Source of the DNA: Cylicocyclus nassatus
Lineage: Eukaryota > Nematoda > Chromadorea > Rhabditida > Strongylidae
Direction of reading: 5' to 3'
Assembly: GCA_958299035.1 (NCBI GenBank)
Contig: CATQJL010000316.1
Coordinates: 23,475,676-23,539,675 of the forward strand
DNA length: 64,000 bases
The notes beneath the pieces are model-generated. The model worked only from the letters and a program-made list of their open reading frames with translations. It made no database searches and was not told the DNA's origin. Position 1 is the stretch's first letter. Each line of letters opens with the position of its first letter. Of this stretch, positions 47,283-60,143 are shown one piece after another. The position numbers and the translations under genes were made by a program.

Positions 47283-50200
47283 TAACTAATATAAAATTAG
47301 ACCGTAGACCCTTTTTGTGTACAAAATCAGATTCTGTTCTGTGCTATACCAGGATCAAGAGCTTTTCAGTCACAAGAATGAGCAATCTAGTTCTGACTAT
47401 TTATCTCCATTTCAAGTCCAAAATCGTAAAACTTCTTTCCTTGTAACTGTGTCCATGGTGCCATGATCGATAGCGCTATTTTGCCTCCCCCATTATTACT
47501 TTTCATATGCCCCACATTTCGTTTATTCTATTGTTCGGGGGAAAATAATCACAGCTTTGCTGTGATGCTAAGTGAGGAATTTGCATTTATGAGAGGTGTA
47601 GCGTAATTAAGAGACTTTGGTCGCCAATGAAATACCATCACTTCCATCAATTCTTTGCTTATTCGATGAAAAGAGAATTGAGTTTTGGCTCTTTATTCTT
47701 TGTAAACAAATGGTGGTGTAGCTACCCCCTAGATGCCTAGGAACTACTTGAGTACTATCTGAGGCAAAAGATTGCTCATTAGATTATGATTACGTGGTAA
47801 TGCTATTTTAAGCACTCGTAGAAACCGTAGAGCCACCGCTGTACATGAAACAATCGCTGTCAAGAGACCACCCATGCCGATGTTTATACAGGAAAGTGCA
47901 CTTGCACTCTGTTCGCAACACTCGCACTCGCGTCTGCAGAGAGAGGATCAAAAACAAAATGTTGCGAAATGGCAAAAAAGGCAGCCAGCGGAAAAAGCGC
48001 ACTCTTAGCGTCCGCCCCCCGTCCACCGCAACCCGTCGTTCGCAACACAACCCGTGCGCTGCGCCCCCGTCAAAGCGGAGGCAAGTGGGCCTCTGCAACG
48101 CATGTGCTGTCCATGTGCTCTCCATAACTCAAGCAGTGGATTTCCATTCGATTTCAAAGAGCTGCTGCTATGTGCTGCGAGACGATTTGCTCCCAGACCA
48201 CCCACGATGAATCGACCACCCAGTGCACGTTCTCTAGTGCTGCTGCCATTGTTGCTAATCTCGCGACGGTTTCGAGGGAACATTGATATTCTTATTATAG
48301 CGTCAAATAGATTAGTAGAGAAAAAGCTGTGCTGCTCGTCCGCGGCTGTTAGAAAGGGCAGACGAACATCCTCAGACCGTTTTTGCATACGTTGCACTTT
48401 AAATTCGAAGAACATCGCGCGCTGAATCAGCCTTGGGAGCGCTATTTATAGCTTTAAAAACTTTATGTCTTCGCCTCATATCTGATGACTAAGAAAGTAT
48501 CATAGCATATAGAATCTGAAGCTGTATAAAATTATGCAAAACTTAGTGAGTGGGGATCTTTCAATGTTTTCAAGATGAGCTTTGTCTGAAATCTCAATAT
48601 TAATTTCATCATCTTCCCATAAGATACTATCAAACTATTAAGTTGTGTAAGTTTTTCTGTTTTAGTTTTTATCTCAGCAACCTTGACCGTAATTGGAATG
48701 GATTATATATGCTATTCAAAGCTCTGCTCTGCAAGTTCCTATGCGTCATCGCCCAACTTACAAGGAAATTGTCAGAAGTTGAAGTGACCAATCCAGACAA
48801 GCTGCATATCACTCGATGCAGCATAGAACGCTGATTTCAAATACGCCTTCCTTATCTGCAGGGCGCCTTTGTAGACGAAGTTATGAGCAGCTCTACTACG
48901 AAAAAATCGTACATAAAAATTGCCAAATCATGTACATTATTGCCCTTTTAGCTCGCCTCTAGGTGCGGCCCATATGAAGTGATCTAGTTGCATTTTTGGT
49001 CCAACGCTGAGTGCCCTTTACACACACGATTTCTTGGCAGAATAATGATCTTTAACGGCTCAAAATTTCGGTCACATGTCGATCTGCAGACAAGGAATGC
49101 AGATTCGAAGTCAGCATTTCATGCTGCATCTAATCGTATGCAGTTTGTCCAAATGGCCACTTTGATTTCTGACCATTTCCTCGTTAGCAGAAAACTGAAA
49201 AAAGTTTTTTGACATCAAACAATAAATCCAAGGAAGGGAAAATCTATTTTTGACATCTTTTTTCTCTCCATATTTGCCTATTTATTACTGGTAGAATTTA
49301 GACAAGCTTGACAACAAACAAATAACCTTTCCAGACTCTTACGTTTGTACTGTTACTGCTTGTGCTTGTTTCTTTCCTTCAACCGACTTTCAGTGTCATT
49401 TTTACAAATCGACGAAGCAAGACTTTGTCGCGGCGAAGTTCATCGTTTCGCATACTTAAGATGTGTAAACTCAAACTTTGAATTTTTGAGTAATTGACTT
49501 ATGAATTTGATGATTTTGTAGCCATAGGCCATCCATTCTGCCTTTTCTGGAATATCATCTACCGTCTCTTTAAAGACTGCCTTCAGATGCCCAATGTTAA
49601 AGTTGAAGACAAGTTAGAGAAAAGACTTTTTGAAGACAACAGAAGTAACCTTCGCTACTTAGCACTCCTGAAGCGCTGCAGAAGCTGTGTCATCCTTTCT
49701 TTACGAAACAAATTTTTAGAGCTGCTTCGTACGCATTCTTACCTATTTGGAGGGCGATCGTAATGTAGGTCGAAAATGTTTTTTTCCAATTCAGTTTCTC
49801 TCTATGTTGAAAAAGTCTTCCAAATCTTTTGATGTAAAAAGTTGAAGCGAAGGCGTAAAGTTTTCAGATGAATATTTGCATTAAAGGACAAGTGCGACAG
49901 AACTTATTACACAACCTAGTAGATGGCTGTTAATTTATTTTCTCCTAGTTAGGAACATGCATTACTCAAAGGTTTTTACTTGTCATCATCCTTGACCAGC
50001 TGCTTTTTGTTTTGCAACCATAGGGAGCATAAGTCAAGAGTTCGGCGACAGAACTTCAAATGTGTTGGTTCACTGAGCATTTGTCTCTTTCAAAAATGAT
50101 AGTCATTTGATTAGGGATCTTCTACTTGGACGTGCAATGATCTAACAGGGAAGTAGGTACAGGGAATTATCCACCGCACAGCATACATTGAACGGGATCT

Positions 50201-50332
50201 ACTTCTGATTCCTCCAAATTTTTTCATAGTTTCTGGTTCCGGCCTAGCATATCTCGTTTATCTCTTTTAACTAGGGTAGACCTTTTAAGAGAAATTTATG
50301 TTCAATGCAATGAAACAGTGTAGAGGAAATAC
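47283..50332. other. Gene-poor stretch with a second GC-rich patch
   Basis: GC rises at about 47890-48260. A plus-strand frame at 48207 starts with a signal-peptide-like sequence (MNRPPSARSLVLLPLLLIS) but then loses protein character. A segment near 48785-48900 resembles the arms of the foldbacks at 52152 and 53690. An 89-codon frame at 49494 has no recognisable domain. Confidence 0.4.
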
Positions 50333-51252
50333 TAGGCTGTTGCATAAGTTCTGTCCGATTTGAATTTTTGAGTTTAAAATGTCATAATTTCTTTCAGAGT
50401 CAACTTTTTTCCAAGGTCTTAGTTTCTATGTGTTGAGCAGTCCCTTGGCTAAAAAATGCATATTGAGATCTGCGCAAATCTTTGTTAAGGAAGAACCAAG
50501 AATGCAAAAACTTCGCAGCGTTTTTCTTCGAATCTGTCTTTTTTGACATGGTAACGCTCCCTTATGAAAATTGATAGGCATCTTTTCTAATAATGGATGG
50601 ATAGAGAAATTTTCGTAGATTATTATGCAACATAAAAGAGCCCATAGGGTTTGCGCTGCCGAGAGATTTTCTTGACCGAACAAAAAATTAGCCACTTTTT
50701 GACCTCGCTTCAGCACATGTGTGCATGCCTATTTATGAACTACGAACGTTTTACAACTGACGTGAGCGCCGAAAAGGAATTGGTGGATGGGCCCTGTTAG
50801 CTCTTGCTTTGCCCTAGCACCTCCAACTTTGAGCTTGTCGATTACTTCTATTCGCAGAAAGTTATTGCTTGTAAAACATCTATACCAAAGATTTATGTTC
50901 GAGGATAAATTTCACTAGCAAGACGTATTCTTCATGGGACCGAACTTCTGCATATACTAGCATTCCATACCCTTATTCCGAAGCCAATGAAAGAACCTGA
51001 CTTGAAGGGCGCATTGTGGAGATATCCTCGCAAGGACATATTTCTAGGGATAGAACGTACCTCGGCCACTTAGAGATTTTAGGCCTGTGATCTCCGTACA
51101 CTAAGAATTTTATTGAATTCTGGTATGCTTTAGAAAGCGCAAGGAAAGCACTTTTCAATGATACCAACCGTATCGAATTAGAGATGAATTCTCTTAGAAC
51201 AGCTGCTTCAAACATGAGGCAAAAAAATCGGACAGAACTTATGCAACAGCCT
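50333..51252. mobile_element. TA-flanked Tc1/mariner-like element, 0.92 kb
   Basis: Ends are exact inverses over about 28 bp (GGCTGTTGCATAAGTTCTGT at the left). The size is near that of a short mariner, and two minus-strand open frames (50426-50716, 50973-51215) might be decayed transposase, but I see no D,D-motif context. Another end of similar type (ACTAGGCTGTTTCAAAAAA) begins at about 51343 without a visible partner. Confidence 0.75.
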
Positions 51253-51342
51253 AGTATGTTTGCTTGTTACAGAATTCGCTACATTTACAAAGCTAACAGT
51301 AAGCTTTCGCTGGCCATGAGAGAAGAAAATTGAAATGATACA

Positions 51343-52151
51343 CTAGGCTGTTTCAAAAAACCGTACGATTTCCAGTTGATTTGTTTTGACGCTATTTTCT
51401 AGCTATTTTCTTGCAGTTTTGCACTTATTGCAGTGTTACGAACATCATCTACAAGCAATTTTCCTGCTCTTTTCAATGCTTACTAATTTTCGACAAAGTA
51501 GCTTCCCCAGGACAATATTTCAGAGCCGAATTTGAGTTTCCAGAATATAGGTTGTGATTAAAAAAGTCTCATGGCAACGTCCATCAAATTACTTAGGTAA
51601 TATATCGAGTACATCGAGTATGTAGTGGGCTAATATAAGAATATAAGGCTAATATTATCTTACTCCCATATAGAAATGTTGAAGGCAAACTCAGTTATTC
51701 TACAAGAGACGATTTACATTTAGCGACAAGTGATGTACTCAATAATGCATAGTTAGAGTAAAGCGAGAGCAAGCAAGGACCATCAGCCAGTTAGCTTTTT
51801 TGTCCAACAAGAAGAAATCAGATATCGAAAAGTCGGCATATTTACGCGCACGAAAGAGTGCTCAAATAATGCGAGAGTTCTCCTTAGACCTGTCTATGTC
51901 CCAGTACAGATGCGAGATTACGCAGCGCCTTCCTAGAACTATGAAGTAGGTCTGAACAAAAACACCGAAGGGAGAATGGACGAGCGCACGAGGGCCCATA
52001 TTCCCGGATACAGGGGGGGGGGGGCAGAATTATTTGCGTGTGTATTCTGCAACGCAAAACTCGTGCAAGACGAGATCAGCGATAGGCAAAAAGCTATTTT
52101 GTTTCAGTAACGTTTTGTCATCAAGAGGCTATAGCATGAATTGGAATTTCT
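51343..52151. other. Spacer with a lone transposon end
   Basis: Begins with the GGCTGTTTC transposon-like end and includes a G10 run at about 52014. No gene seen. Confidence 0.4.
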
Positions 52152-52618
52152 AACAAGGGAAGGAAGGTTGGTCGAAGTGGCCTTTTGAAATGAGAGGTAT
52201 ACTGCCTTGTAGAGCTTGGAACGCTGATTCTAAATCTACCTTTGCTGTCTGCTGCGGGCTTTTGGGCGAGGAGTTATGGAGGTTTTTGTGAGTAAAAATC
52301 TGAATGCAAGAGTAGGCTAAAATCAGTCGTAACATTTTTTATAGGGCTTAATTGGTAGTCGACTCACTCGGTGCAACAAATATTCTTGATTTAAATATAC
52401 CAATTCGCTGCTGCCTCATTTGAACATTGGGAAAAGGTTACGTCTGATTTTATCCTATTTTTGCATTCAGATTTTTACTCAGAAAAACCTTCATAACTCT
52501 TCGCCCAGAAGCCCGCAGCAGATAGCAAAGATAGATTTGGAGTTAGCGTTCCAAGCTCTACAAAGCAGTATACATCTCATTTCAAAAGGCCACTTCGACT
52601 AACCTTCCTTTCCTTGTA
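52152..52618. mobile_element. Foldback element, about 470 bp
   Basis: The left arm (AAGGAAGGTTGGTCGAAGTG, AGATTTAGAATC-type core) is complementary to the right arm (CACTTCGACTAACCTTCCTT), and the pairing continues inward for about 170 bp around a short centre near 52380. Confidence 0.8.
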
Positions 52619-53689
52619 AGTGCGGTTTGAGAAAAATTACAAAATATCTTACTGATTAAGTTGCGCGCAACACGCAGGTGTTTTTTCAGAGAATCTTCTG
52701 CTTCTTCATAGAAAAATGCTCCTGTAATGCAAGGAACACACAACATGATAGAACAAGTTTTCGGCTGCAACATTCTGTAAGCGCAAAATCTAGGATGGTC
52801 TGACAAGAAAATTATCGGCGTTTAAACAAAGTCATGTGTCTGCTACATGCTCAAAAACTGCACATTTTTGGGGTGCGAATTAGCCAAAGAAAAGCAGAAA
52901 TTGACTCCAAATCAGGTTGGAGTTCAATTTCATCAGTGGAAAAGAACTGAATATTTATTATCTAGAAGCTTTGTGAAAGCACTTTAGCATTGAATCCGGT
53001 GACAGGCACGTTTCTGCAGCTTACAAGTGATTCGGAAACAAAACGGCCACAGACACGTGGGTAGCATTTGCGTACCTTTTTTGCCATTTTTGGAAGAACA
53101 ATTGTTGGCGAACGCAAGTAATTGATTTGATTTGATAGCGCAAAGCCTCCTCTACACTGTGGACATAAAATCCCTTAAAAATGTCTCAAGAATCTCCAGT
53201 TACGAAATGATCTATAACTAACGAAAAATTAGGTTTTTGCGCCTTCCAAAAGTATTAGTACGACAATTTCAATTTGCACAAAGGTATGGCAATCACCTTG
53301 GGCTCGTAAAACGCTGTTTTGTAGAGGATGACTGCAGCATTCCACCACATAATTTGAAATCAAAACTATGAGTAGTTTTTTTGGCACTCATGCAAAGCTG
53401 ACGCAAATACTTATGACGCACCCTGTACATGGAGCAGAACAGCGTTCATTCCTCAACCCCGCTTCAAGTTCACAGCTTTTCTTATCACAAGGAGAAGCGG
53501 ACTAGAAGAAAGAACGGAGAAGCAACGATATGGAAAAAGGAAAGGGCTGAGAATGCCCAAAAACGAAACTCATCCGACAAGAGAAAAGTCCCATATAATG
53601 CAATTTCAGAATTGCTCGCCACTTCCTAATTCATGGCAGATGGCTGTTTAAACTACGAAGAGGCTTCCTGGAACAAATGTAATAGGTCT

Positions 53690-54147
53690 GACAAGGGAAG
53701 TCCAATTATTCGAAGTGGCCTTTACAGATGAGTTTTATACCACTTTGAAAAGCATCAAACCGGTGATTCCAAGTCCGATTTCATTATCTGCCGAGCGCCT
53801 TTACATCCCGAGTTATGAATATTTCTCAGGTGCGGAAATAAACGCATAGTCTAGTTAAAATCAAATTTTACGGTCTCAGCGCTTAAATAGAGCAGTATTG
53901 AGAATGTTTTGGACAATGATATTGTTTGAATGGAGTGTTCTGATAATCACCGTTGGACCATTTGAGCAATTCTGGCGAATTTTGGGTTAATTATGCATTC
54001 AATTTTTCGACTCAGAAAACGCCCAGAACTCGATCAAAGGCGCTCGGCAGATAACGAAGACAGATTCGGTATCAGCGTTCGATGCTCTTTATAGTCGTAC
54101 CACTTTCATATTAAAAGGCAACTTCTACCAAATCAACCTCCCTTGTG
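53690..54147. mobile_element. Foldback element related to 52152-52618
   Basis: It starts ACAAGGGAAGTCCAATTATT and ends AATCAACCTCCCTTGT, with arms sharing the GAAGTGGCCTTT and AACTCG blocks of the previous element. Neighbouring segments (53440-53500 and 54230-54290) also repeat each other around a CCGCTTC..GTTC motif. Confidence 0.65.
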
Positions 54148-54359
54148 AGTAAAAATAAAGGAGAAAATGGAGAAAATGATGAGCACAAGAGCACATGTTT
54201 TGTCGCATACGCAGAGCAGAAAAGCGCTCATTCTTCTACTCCGCTTCGAGTTCGAAGTTCTGCCGATCAAAAAGGGAAACGGGTAGAGGAATAAGGCCAA
54301 AATGGGAGTAATCTGGAAGAAAAACCGTAGAAAACGGTTAAAATCACCCCCGCTGTTCA

Positions 54360-54440
54360 AAACGGTGTGGGGCTGCTGCAGCACAGTTCCGGAACAGTTC
54401 CAGCACAGTGTGGAAACTGTGCGGGAACAGTTCCGGAACA
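54360..54440. repeat. Cluster of short palindromes
   Basis: AGTTCCGGAACAGTTCC, CACAGTGTGGAAACTGTG and a second AGTTCCGGAACA occur within 80 bp, each largely self-complementary. Confidence 0.6.
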
Positions 54441-55473
54441 TCGGGATCAGTATGAACTCAGCCTTAAAAGGGATATAAGCCTTGACACACCATGTATGTC
54501 AAGGGTTCCCGCGTGGTAATCATTGCAAGCCAAGCCATCGTCAATCTCTTGAGAAGGACACTGCGTTGGTAGCCTAGAGGACATGCTGACGAAGTTTTTC
54601 GGGCATCGAAAATGTCACAACTGTTTACATGTGCTGTTTGATTTACACAGCTGGAACAGTTCACTTTCTGTTTCGGTTGTTAAAAATCGGGGGTTATTTC
54701 CAGGGTGAAGCGAGGGGTGTGCACGCCACACCTGGCGGGGGGGGGGAGGTGTCGCGTTGTTGAGGTGATAGTTATGTCAGGGACATTATGTCATTCAACA
54801 ATGTCTGATAAGCCCATTATACAAAATATCAGCAGTGATGTTTTGGCCTACCGTCATACACGCACAGTAAGCATATAAAAGAGTGGTTTAATATTTTCGA
54901 GCACCGTTTTTGTAATTAGCATTTCAAATAACTCCCTAAGGGCCAAGTTTCAGCGAATTATGAGGTTTGCAAATAGGACACTTAAGTGAAGTGATCATTT
55001 TCGACATGCTAACTTCGTTTCAAATGTGAGTAAATTACTTTTTCTGCATTTATTACAAGGTGCTACTGCTTCTGCTCGTGTCAGAAATCCCACTTCAACT
55101 AACCTCTAAACTCTGGAATTAAGAACAAGCCTGAATGTCGTTTGTCCCATTTTTCGCTTTCAATCTCAGACTAGAGTAAACCAAGCAGGCTCAAATCACT
55201 TTCGTAAAAGTTACGAGGATCAGCCTAAGAATACACTTGTTCTTGCCGTCTTCCCTCGCGATTCAAGTAGTAGCGCAGACTTAGCATATTACCGTAATCC
55301 AATATTTTCGCAATGTTTTCCATTTGCTTAACTAAAGGAAAACGACTATGTGTTTCACTTGGAGAAACAATTTTGAATGAAGTTTCTACTGTGTTGAAGA
55401 AGGTTTAGCAGTAGCAACCATATGAAAAGACAGAGATTTGAATGCTTTGAAGGTAAGTTAACGGGGTGTGGCA

Positions 55474-55516
55474 CAACCCCTAAAAAGCTGTGGGCACCAC
55501 AGCTTTCTAGGGGTTG
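55474..55516. repeat. 43 nt hairpin
   Basis: Twenty-base arms (CAACCCCTAAAAAGCTGTGG and its complement) pair with one mismatch around a 3 nt loop. Confidence 0.8.
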
Positions 55517-56543
55517 AAGCAGGATTTATGGTATGGGAAAATGGGGTGTAGTGCTTTGTACTGAGTTCAAAAAGAGTTAGCTAATTCACTTTTGAAATAC
55601 AGTTAATCATCTTCGAAAATGTTCACTTCACTTGAGTGGTCCACTATTGGGAATTCTCAGAATTTGCTAGAACTTGGTCCACGGCACAGGTGCGATAGTG
55701 TAAGAATTTTCTCGCCCCTCGTTCACCCCTGAGCCGGGACCAAGATGACCCTCTTCACCAAAAGTCGAGAAAAATATTAACAGTGAGTAAGGTTAAGCAA
55801 AGGACATATTTGTGCGTAAATTGTTTATGTATAGGAAAGGAGGAGTCTGTTGAAAAAAGTGCTTGGTGACGGGTGTGAGTAGTGATTTCTGGACATTTTC
55901 AAGTTTTTAACACGTTTGGGACCGGTGCTGCACATGGTGCAGCACCCGCTTTGAAAAATCTTTTTGGCGTTTACAGGAGATTTTCTGTAAGTCCAAGGTC
56001 ATCAAGTCAAATGCCTAAGCTCCTACTTTTCAAATGACTTGTAGAGCTGTGCCGCCGTTATTTGTTTAGGAGATATGAGGGCACATCGAACAGCAGTTGC
56101 AGCGAAGTGCGGCAACGCGAACGACGCGTGCGATGTCGCCACTTTTTTTGATTCAATTTCAAAAAGAAAAACCGTAGTTTCAATAATGATGTGTACCCTG
56201 TACATCATAGATACTTTCAAATACTGTTAGGAACTGAGTTGCTGTTCCTACCTTTCAAAATAGCGCAGAAGTCCCTCTCAAGCGACAAAATTCAAACACT
56301 TTGAATTCACTCAGAACATCGGATATGGAGCTTATCTGACATGCTGATTACGTATGTAGTCCACAGTTTACGAAAGAAGGTCCTTCTGATGGCTAACGGC
56401 TGAAAGTGCATACTTTTTCGCCGCGCGCGATTTCGCGGTCCGAAACGTGTTAACATAAAAAACTAATAACTTTTGTAGATGAACATCTTTTACGGCGAGA
56501 TGGTCACCATTAGAACCGCCTCGTCCTTCTCTTTCAGAAATTA

Positions 56544-57021
56544 TTGGGTTGGCCCGAAAGTTCTTTCGCACCACTTTCAAAAATTCATAACTTCTGATTT
56601 TTCCAGCCGATTGGATCGCGATTATTTTTCTATGAAAGAGTAAGTCATGCTCTTCATAATGATCTCTTGAATGCTTGCTAGTTCATCTGTTGCATAGATA
56701 GGAGCGATAGAATAAAATTAGTCAAAATTCGATTTCTTGTGTAGGGTCATAAAAAATCGGAGACTTGCAACAAAACTTGGAGCATTCAGTATAGGTTCTT
56801 TCACCAGCTCTATCTGATAGTGCAAAGTTTGCGCCGATTGAGCGTCTCTATGAAAAGTTACGATTTTCGAGCAAGCAATACAAAAGGGCGAATTTGAGGA
56901 TGTCATTATAAAAAGCATGAATTACTCTTCCATACAAAAATAAAAGCTTTGAAATCGGTTGGAGAAATCAGAAGTTATGAATTTTTTAAAATGGTGCGAC
57001 AGAACTTTCGGGCCAACCTAA
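56544..57021. mobile_element. Mariner MITE with TTGGGTTGGCCCGAAAGTTC ends
   Basis: The left end TTGGGTTGGCCCGAAAGTTC is inverted at the right end (AACTTTCGGGCCAACCTAA). TA flanks both sides. Terminal repeats reach about 80 bp (CATAACTTCTGATTT / AAATCAGAAGTTATG). These ends are typical of mariner elements. No transposase. Confidence 0.9.
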
Positions 57022-57023
57022 TA

Positions 57024-57704
57024 CAGGGTGTCCCAAAAAAATGTATCGAACGTTTGATCGTTATTATCTTTCTTCCCAAGAAGTCTTTTGCCTTGCTTCA
57101 AGTACCGTTTTGTAGAGCTGGCTTCAACTTAGATTTGCATTACAGAACGAATCACCCATCCCCCTTCATTACTGTAGGATTACGGTAGAAACTTGGAACA
57201 TATGGTGTCAATGTGGGAAAAGCTGCCGTTTCAAAATTTTTCAAAAAAATGTGAAAACTTGTGTAATAGGTTTTTATGGATGCTGAGTTCAATACTTAAC
57301 TATTCACAAGATTGCGAAGCCTTCTAAACGGTGTAACCGCACTTTTTAGGAACATTAAGAAAATGGCCGCTACCTCTTACCTGGCATAACTCTTCAATAA
57401 AGCATCATAATAGGTTGGGAACTTCAGAGTTATAATCAACAACTCTAATTAGCCTAGTGTAAAAGTTTTGAGGCTGTTTTGTTTCCTTTCTGTGGCGAAA
57501 TATGGCCTTTCACTGCTTAAAACCCTCCTTGAAATGTTTACCGTAATCCTACAGTAATGAAGAGAGATGAGTGATTCGTTCTATAATGCAAATCTAAGTT
57601 GAAGCCAGCTCTACAAAACGGTACCTGAAGCAAGGGAAAAGACTTCTTCAGAAGAGAGATATTAACGATCAAACGTTCGATACATTTTTTTTTGGGACAC
57701 CTTG
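57024..57704. mobile_element. Mariner-type MITE, CAGGGTGTCCCAAAA ends
   Basis: It starts CAGGGTGTCCCAAAAAA and ends TTTTTTGGGACACCTTG, flanked by TA, with long inner arms (GTATCGAACGTTTGATCGTT). It is homologous to 33897-34459, sharing the inner block CTACCGTAATCCTACRGTAATRAAGAG by position (not by exact string). It abuts the preceding element. Confidence 0.9.
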
Positions 57705-57714
57705 TATATAGAGT

Positions 57715-58400
57715 GTCTGAGATCCATTCAAGAAAGTGCGGTGAAGGGTGTGCTCAGTGATTTTTGGAGATTTTCGAATTTTTAACATAAAAATATTCAT
57801 ACATTCTGTAATTGAACATTCTGTATGCCGTGATGGTCACCATTGGAACCGTCCCGTCCTTCGCTTTCAGAAAATATACACTTTGCCTGGGGTCTATTGA
57901 AAAAAGTGCCTGGGTGAAGGGTGTCCTAATGATTTCTGGAGATTTTCGAGTTTTTAACATAAAAAAAATCCGTAACTTCTGCAGATGAACATCTTGTACA
58001 TCGAGATGGTCACCATTGGAACCGTCTTGTCCTCCGCTTTCAGAAAATATATACTTTGTCTGGGGTCCATTAGAAAAAGTGCTGGGTGAAGGGGACTTTT
58101 ATAATGAGGGTGCTCAATTAGACGTCTTTTTATAATGGTAGAAAAGCCTGTACTTGAGTACTTGAGTACTCCCATTATAAAAGTTTCACCCCCCTTCACC
58201 CGGCACTTTTTCTAATGGACCCCAGACAAAGTATATATTTTCTGAAAGCGGAGGACGAGACGGTTCTAATGGTGATCATCTCGGCGTACAAGATGTTCAT
58301 CTACAGAAGTTATGAATTTTTTTATGTTAAAAACTCTTAAATATCACTACACACACTCTTCACTAGGCACTTTTTGAACTCCAGGCAAACTATATATTCT
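57715..58400. repeat. Compound foldback with repeated arm segments
   Basis: AAGTGC..GGGTGAAGGG, GATTTTCGA and TGGTCACCATTGGAACCGTC occur twice in direct order (57720-57910 and 57900-58085) and once more inverted (58195-58370). The fold centre is near 58140. A related block also lies at about 55850-56530. Confidence 0.7.
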
Positions 58401-58742
58401 CTAAAAGCGTAGGTTAAGATAGTCTCAAAAACATTTCCCTTGCTGACGTTGCTGTTCATCTACAGAAACTACGAATTTTTTCTTTTAAAAATTCGTAAAT
58501 GCTTGAAAATTGCCTAACTCTTTCCGAGACATATGTTCCCGCATGCACATCTTCTATGGTAATTTCAAAAACAGGCAGGGTGATGTAAAAAAGGGAAAAG
58601 GAAATGGAAAAAAATACCAGGTGCTGGTCAGAATTATAATTGTGCGCTAATCCAACAGCACATCGGTTCACATTTGAGAAAAAAGACAACCAGTGATGGC
58701 AAGAAAATGAGAATTATAAACTTTGACTAGGAAAAATGATGA

Positions 58743-60143
58743 GAGACCATGAATGATATCCACGAAGTCCCCGCGAAATGGGCTTTTCGTGCGAATAAAA
58801 TGGACTTAGTCCATGCGGTGCGATAAGATATCGCATTCGCGAATCCATTCATTCCATACAAAATTCTTCAGCAAACCTTTTTCCAACTTGCCTCAACCTG
58901 TTTACTCACTCTTGCAAACTCATTTCTACCAAGTGGTTGGTATCTAACTAGGGCTGACCTAACATTACGATGACAGTCACATGAATATTCTATGCTTTCA
59001 CACTTCATTATACATCAAAAAATGCCATTTGTTATCGATAACTATGCATCGAAAACATCTGTAAGAAGAGACTTCACATAATATCCGGGCCTACGCCTTC
59101 TCAAGACTTTTATGGAACTGCTTTAAGTCAAATTCGTATGTAGAGCTTTCTGGGGAAAGCAAACTTTGGCTAGACTTGCACTGCAATTTGTGAAGCAAAA
59201 TGCTTATCTCGTAGGAAACCTTCCCCTACAACCCAATGGGTTCTCTAAATAGGAAAACTTCGGGCCGCAAAGGATGACTTCGCAAATGTTCTACTTTAGC
59301 TCTTCTTTTTCTTTCAGCATTAATATTTGTACCTCTAAGTAATTGAATGTATAGACTATTGCTAGTAGAAAATTCTTCATAAAATTTTTTTTGCTAGCTA
59401 GCGGCATTTCAGTAATTCTTGCGACCAATCTCAAAATCGCGTTTGAGATGCCGTCTTTGAGGTTCGGTTCTACGAGAATAATCAAAAGATAGCTTCTGAG
59501 TAATTGTATCAAAACGCAAATCTTTCTTATTCTCAAATACAAATAATGAATTTAGTTTTGGTTGGTAATTTGAAGAGTTAAGATACTTTATTCGATTTAC
59601 ATAGGAATATTCGCATCGATCTGATATTTGGAAGCATATGAGTTTGTTAGCGAATATTTTGGTGAACTTAACCTTCTTCCATGATTTTTAGAGCGTTTAT
59701 ATGAGTTTAGAAAGAAACACTTATTTCAGACTTCATAAAAGACAGGAAACTTTTTCCACTCACTTATTACCTAATGAGCTGAGGAACACATTCTCAAAAA
59801 ATCACCATCAAAAATATGCCAAAAGGTCAAAAATGGGCTTAGTCCCGGCTCACCTTGCTGCTGGGAGTAAAATGGGTTTTCAAGTCCATTTAAAATGGAG
59901 GTAAATCCCATTTTGCCCCATTCTAAATGGACTTTTCCCATGATTCTTTCGCAAGCGAGAGCTCAAGTAGGATTGAATCATTTTCATCACACCGCTTTGC
60001 CTCGTGGTTGCGATGAGATAAAAATTTTTGGATAACGCTAGCGAAAGTAGATTCCGACCAATTTCTACCGCGAACGAATAAAATGGGGTTTGGAAGTCCA
60101 TTTCCCTCCATTATGGACTTTCGTGGATATCATTCCATGACTC
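58743..60143. mobile_element. 1.4 kb element with short terminal inverted repeats
   Basis: The left end (ATGAATGATATCCACGAAGT) is complementary to the right end (CTTTCGTGGATATCATTCCA). The interior has many AAATGG..GACT motifs (59830-60115) in both orientations. No protein domain seen in its open frames. Confidence 0.55.

Noticed and set aside
47845..48425. Overlapping long frames on both strands
   Set aside because: Same GC-rich effect; only a signal-peptide-like start at 48207 was worth mentioning.
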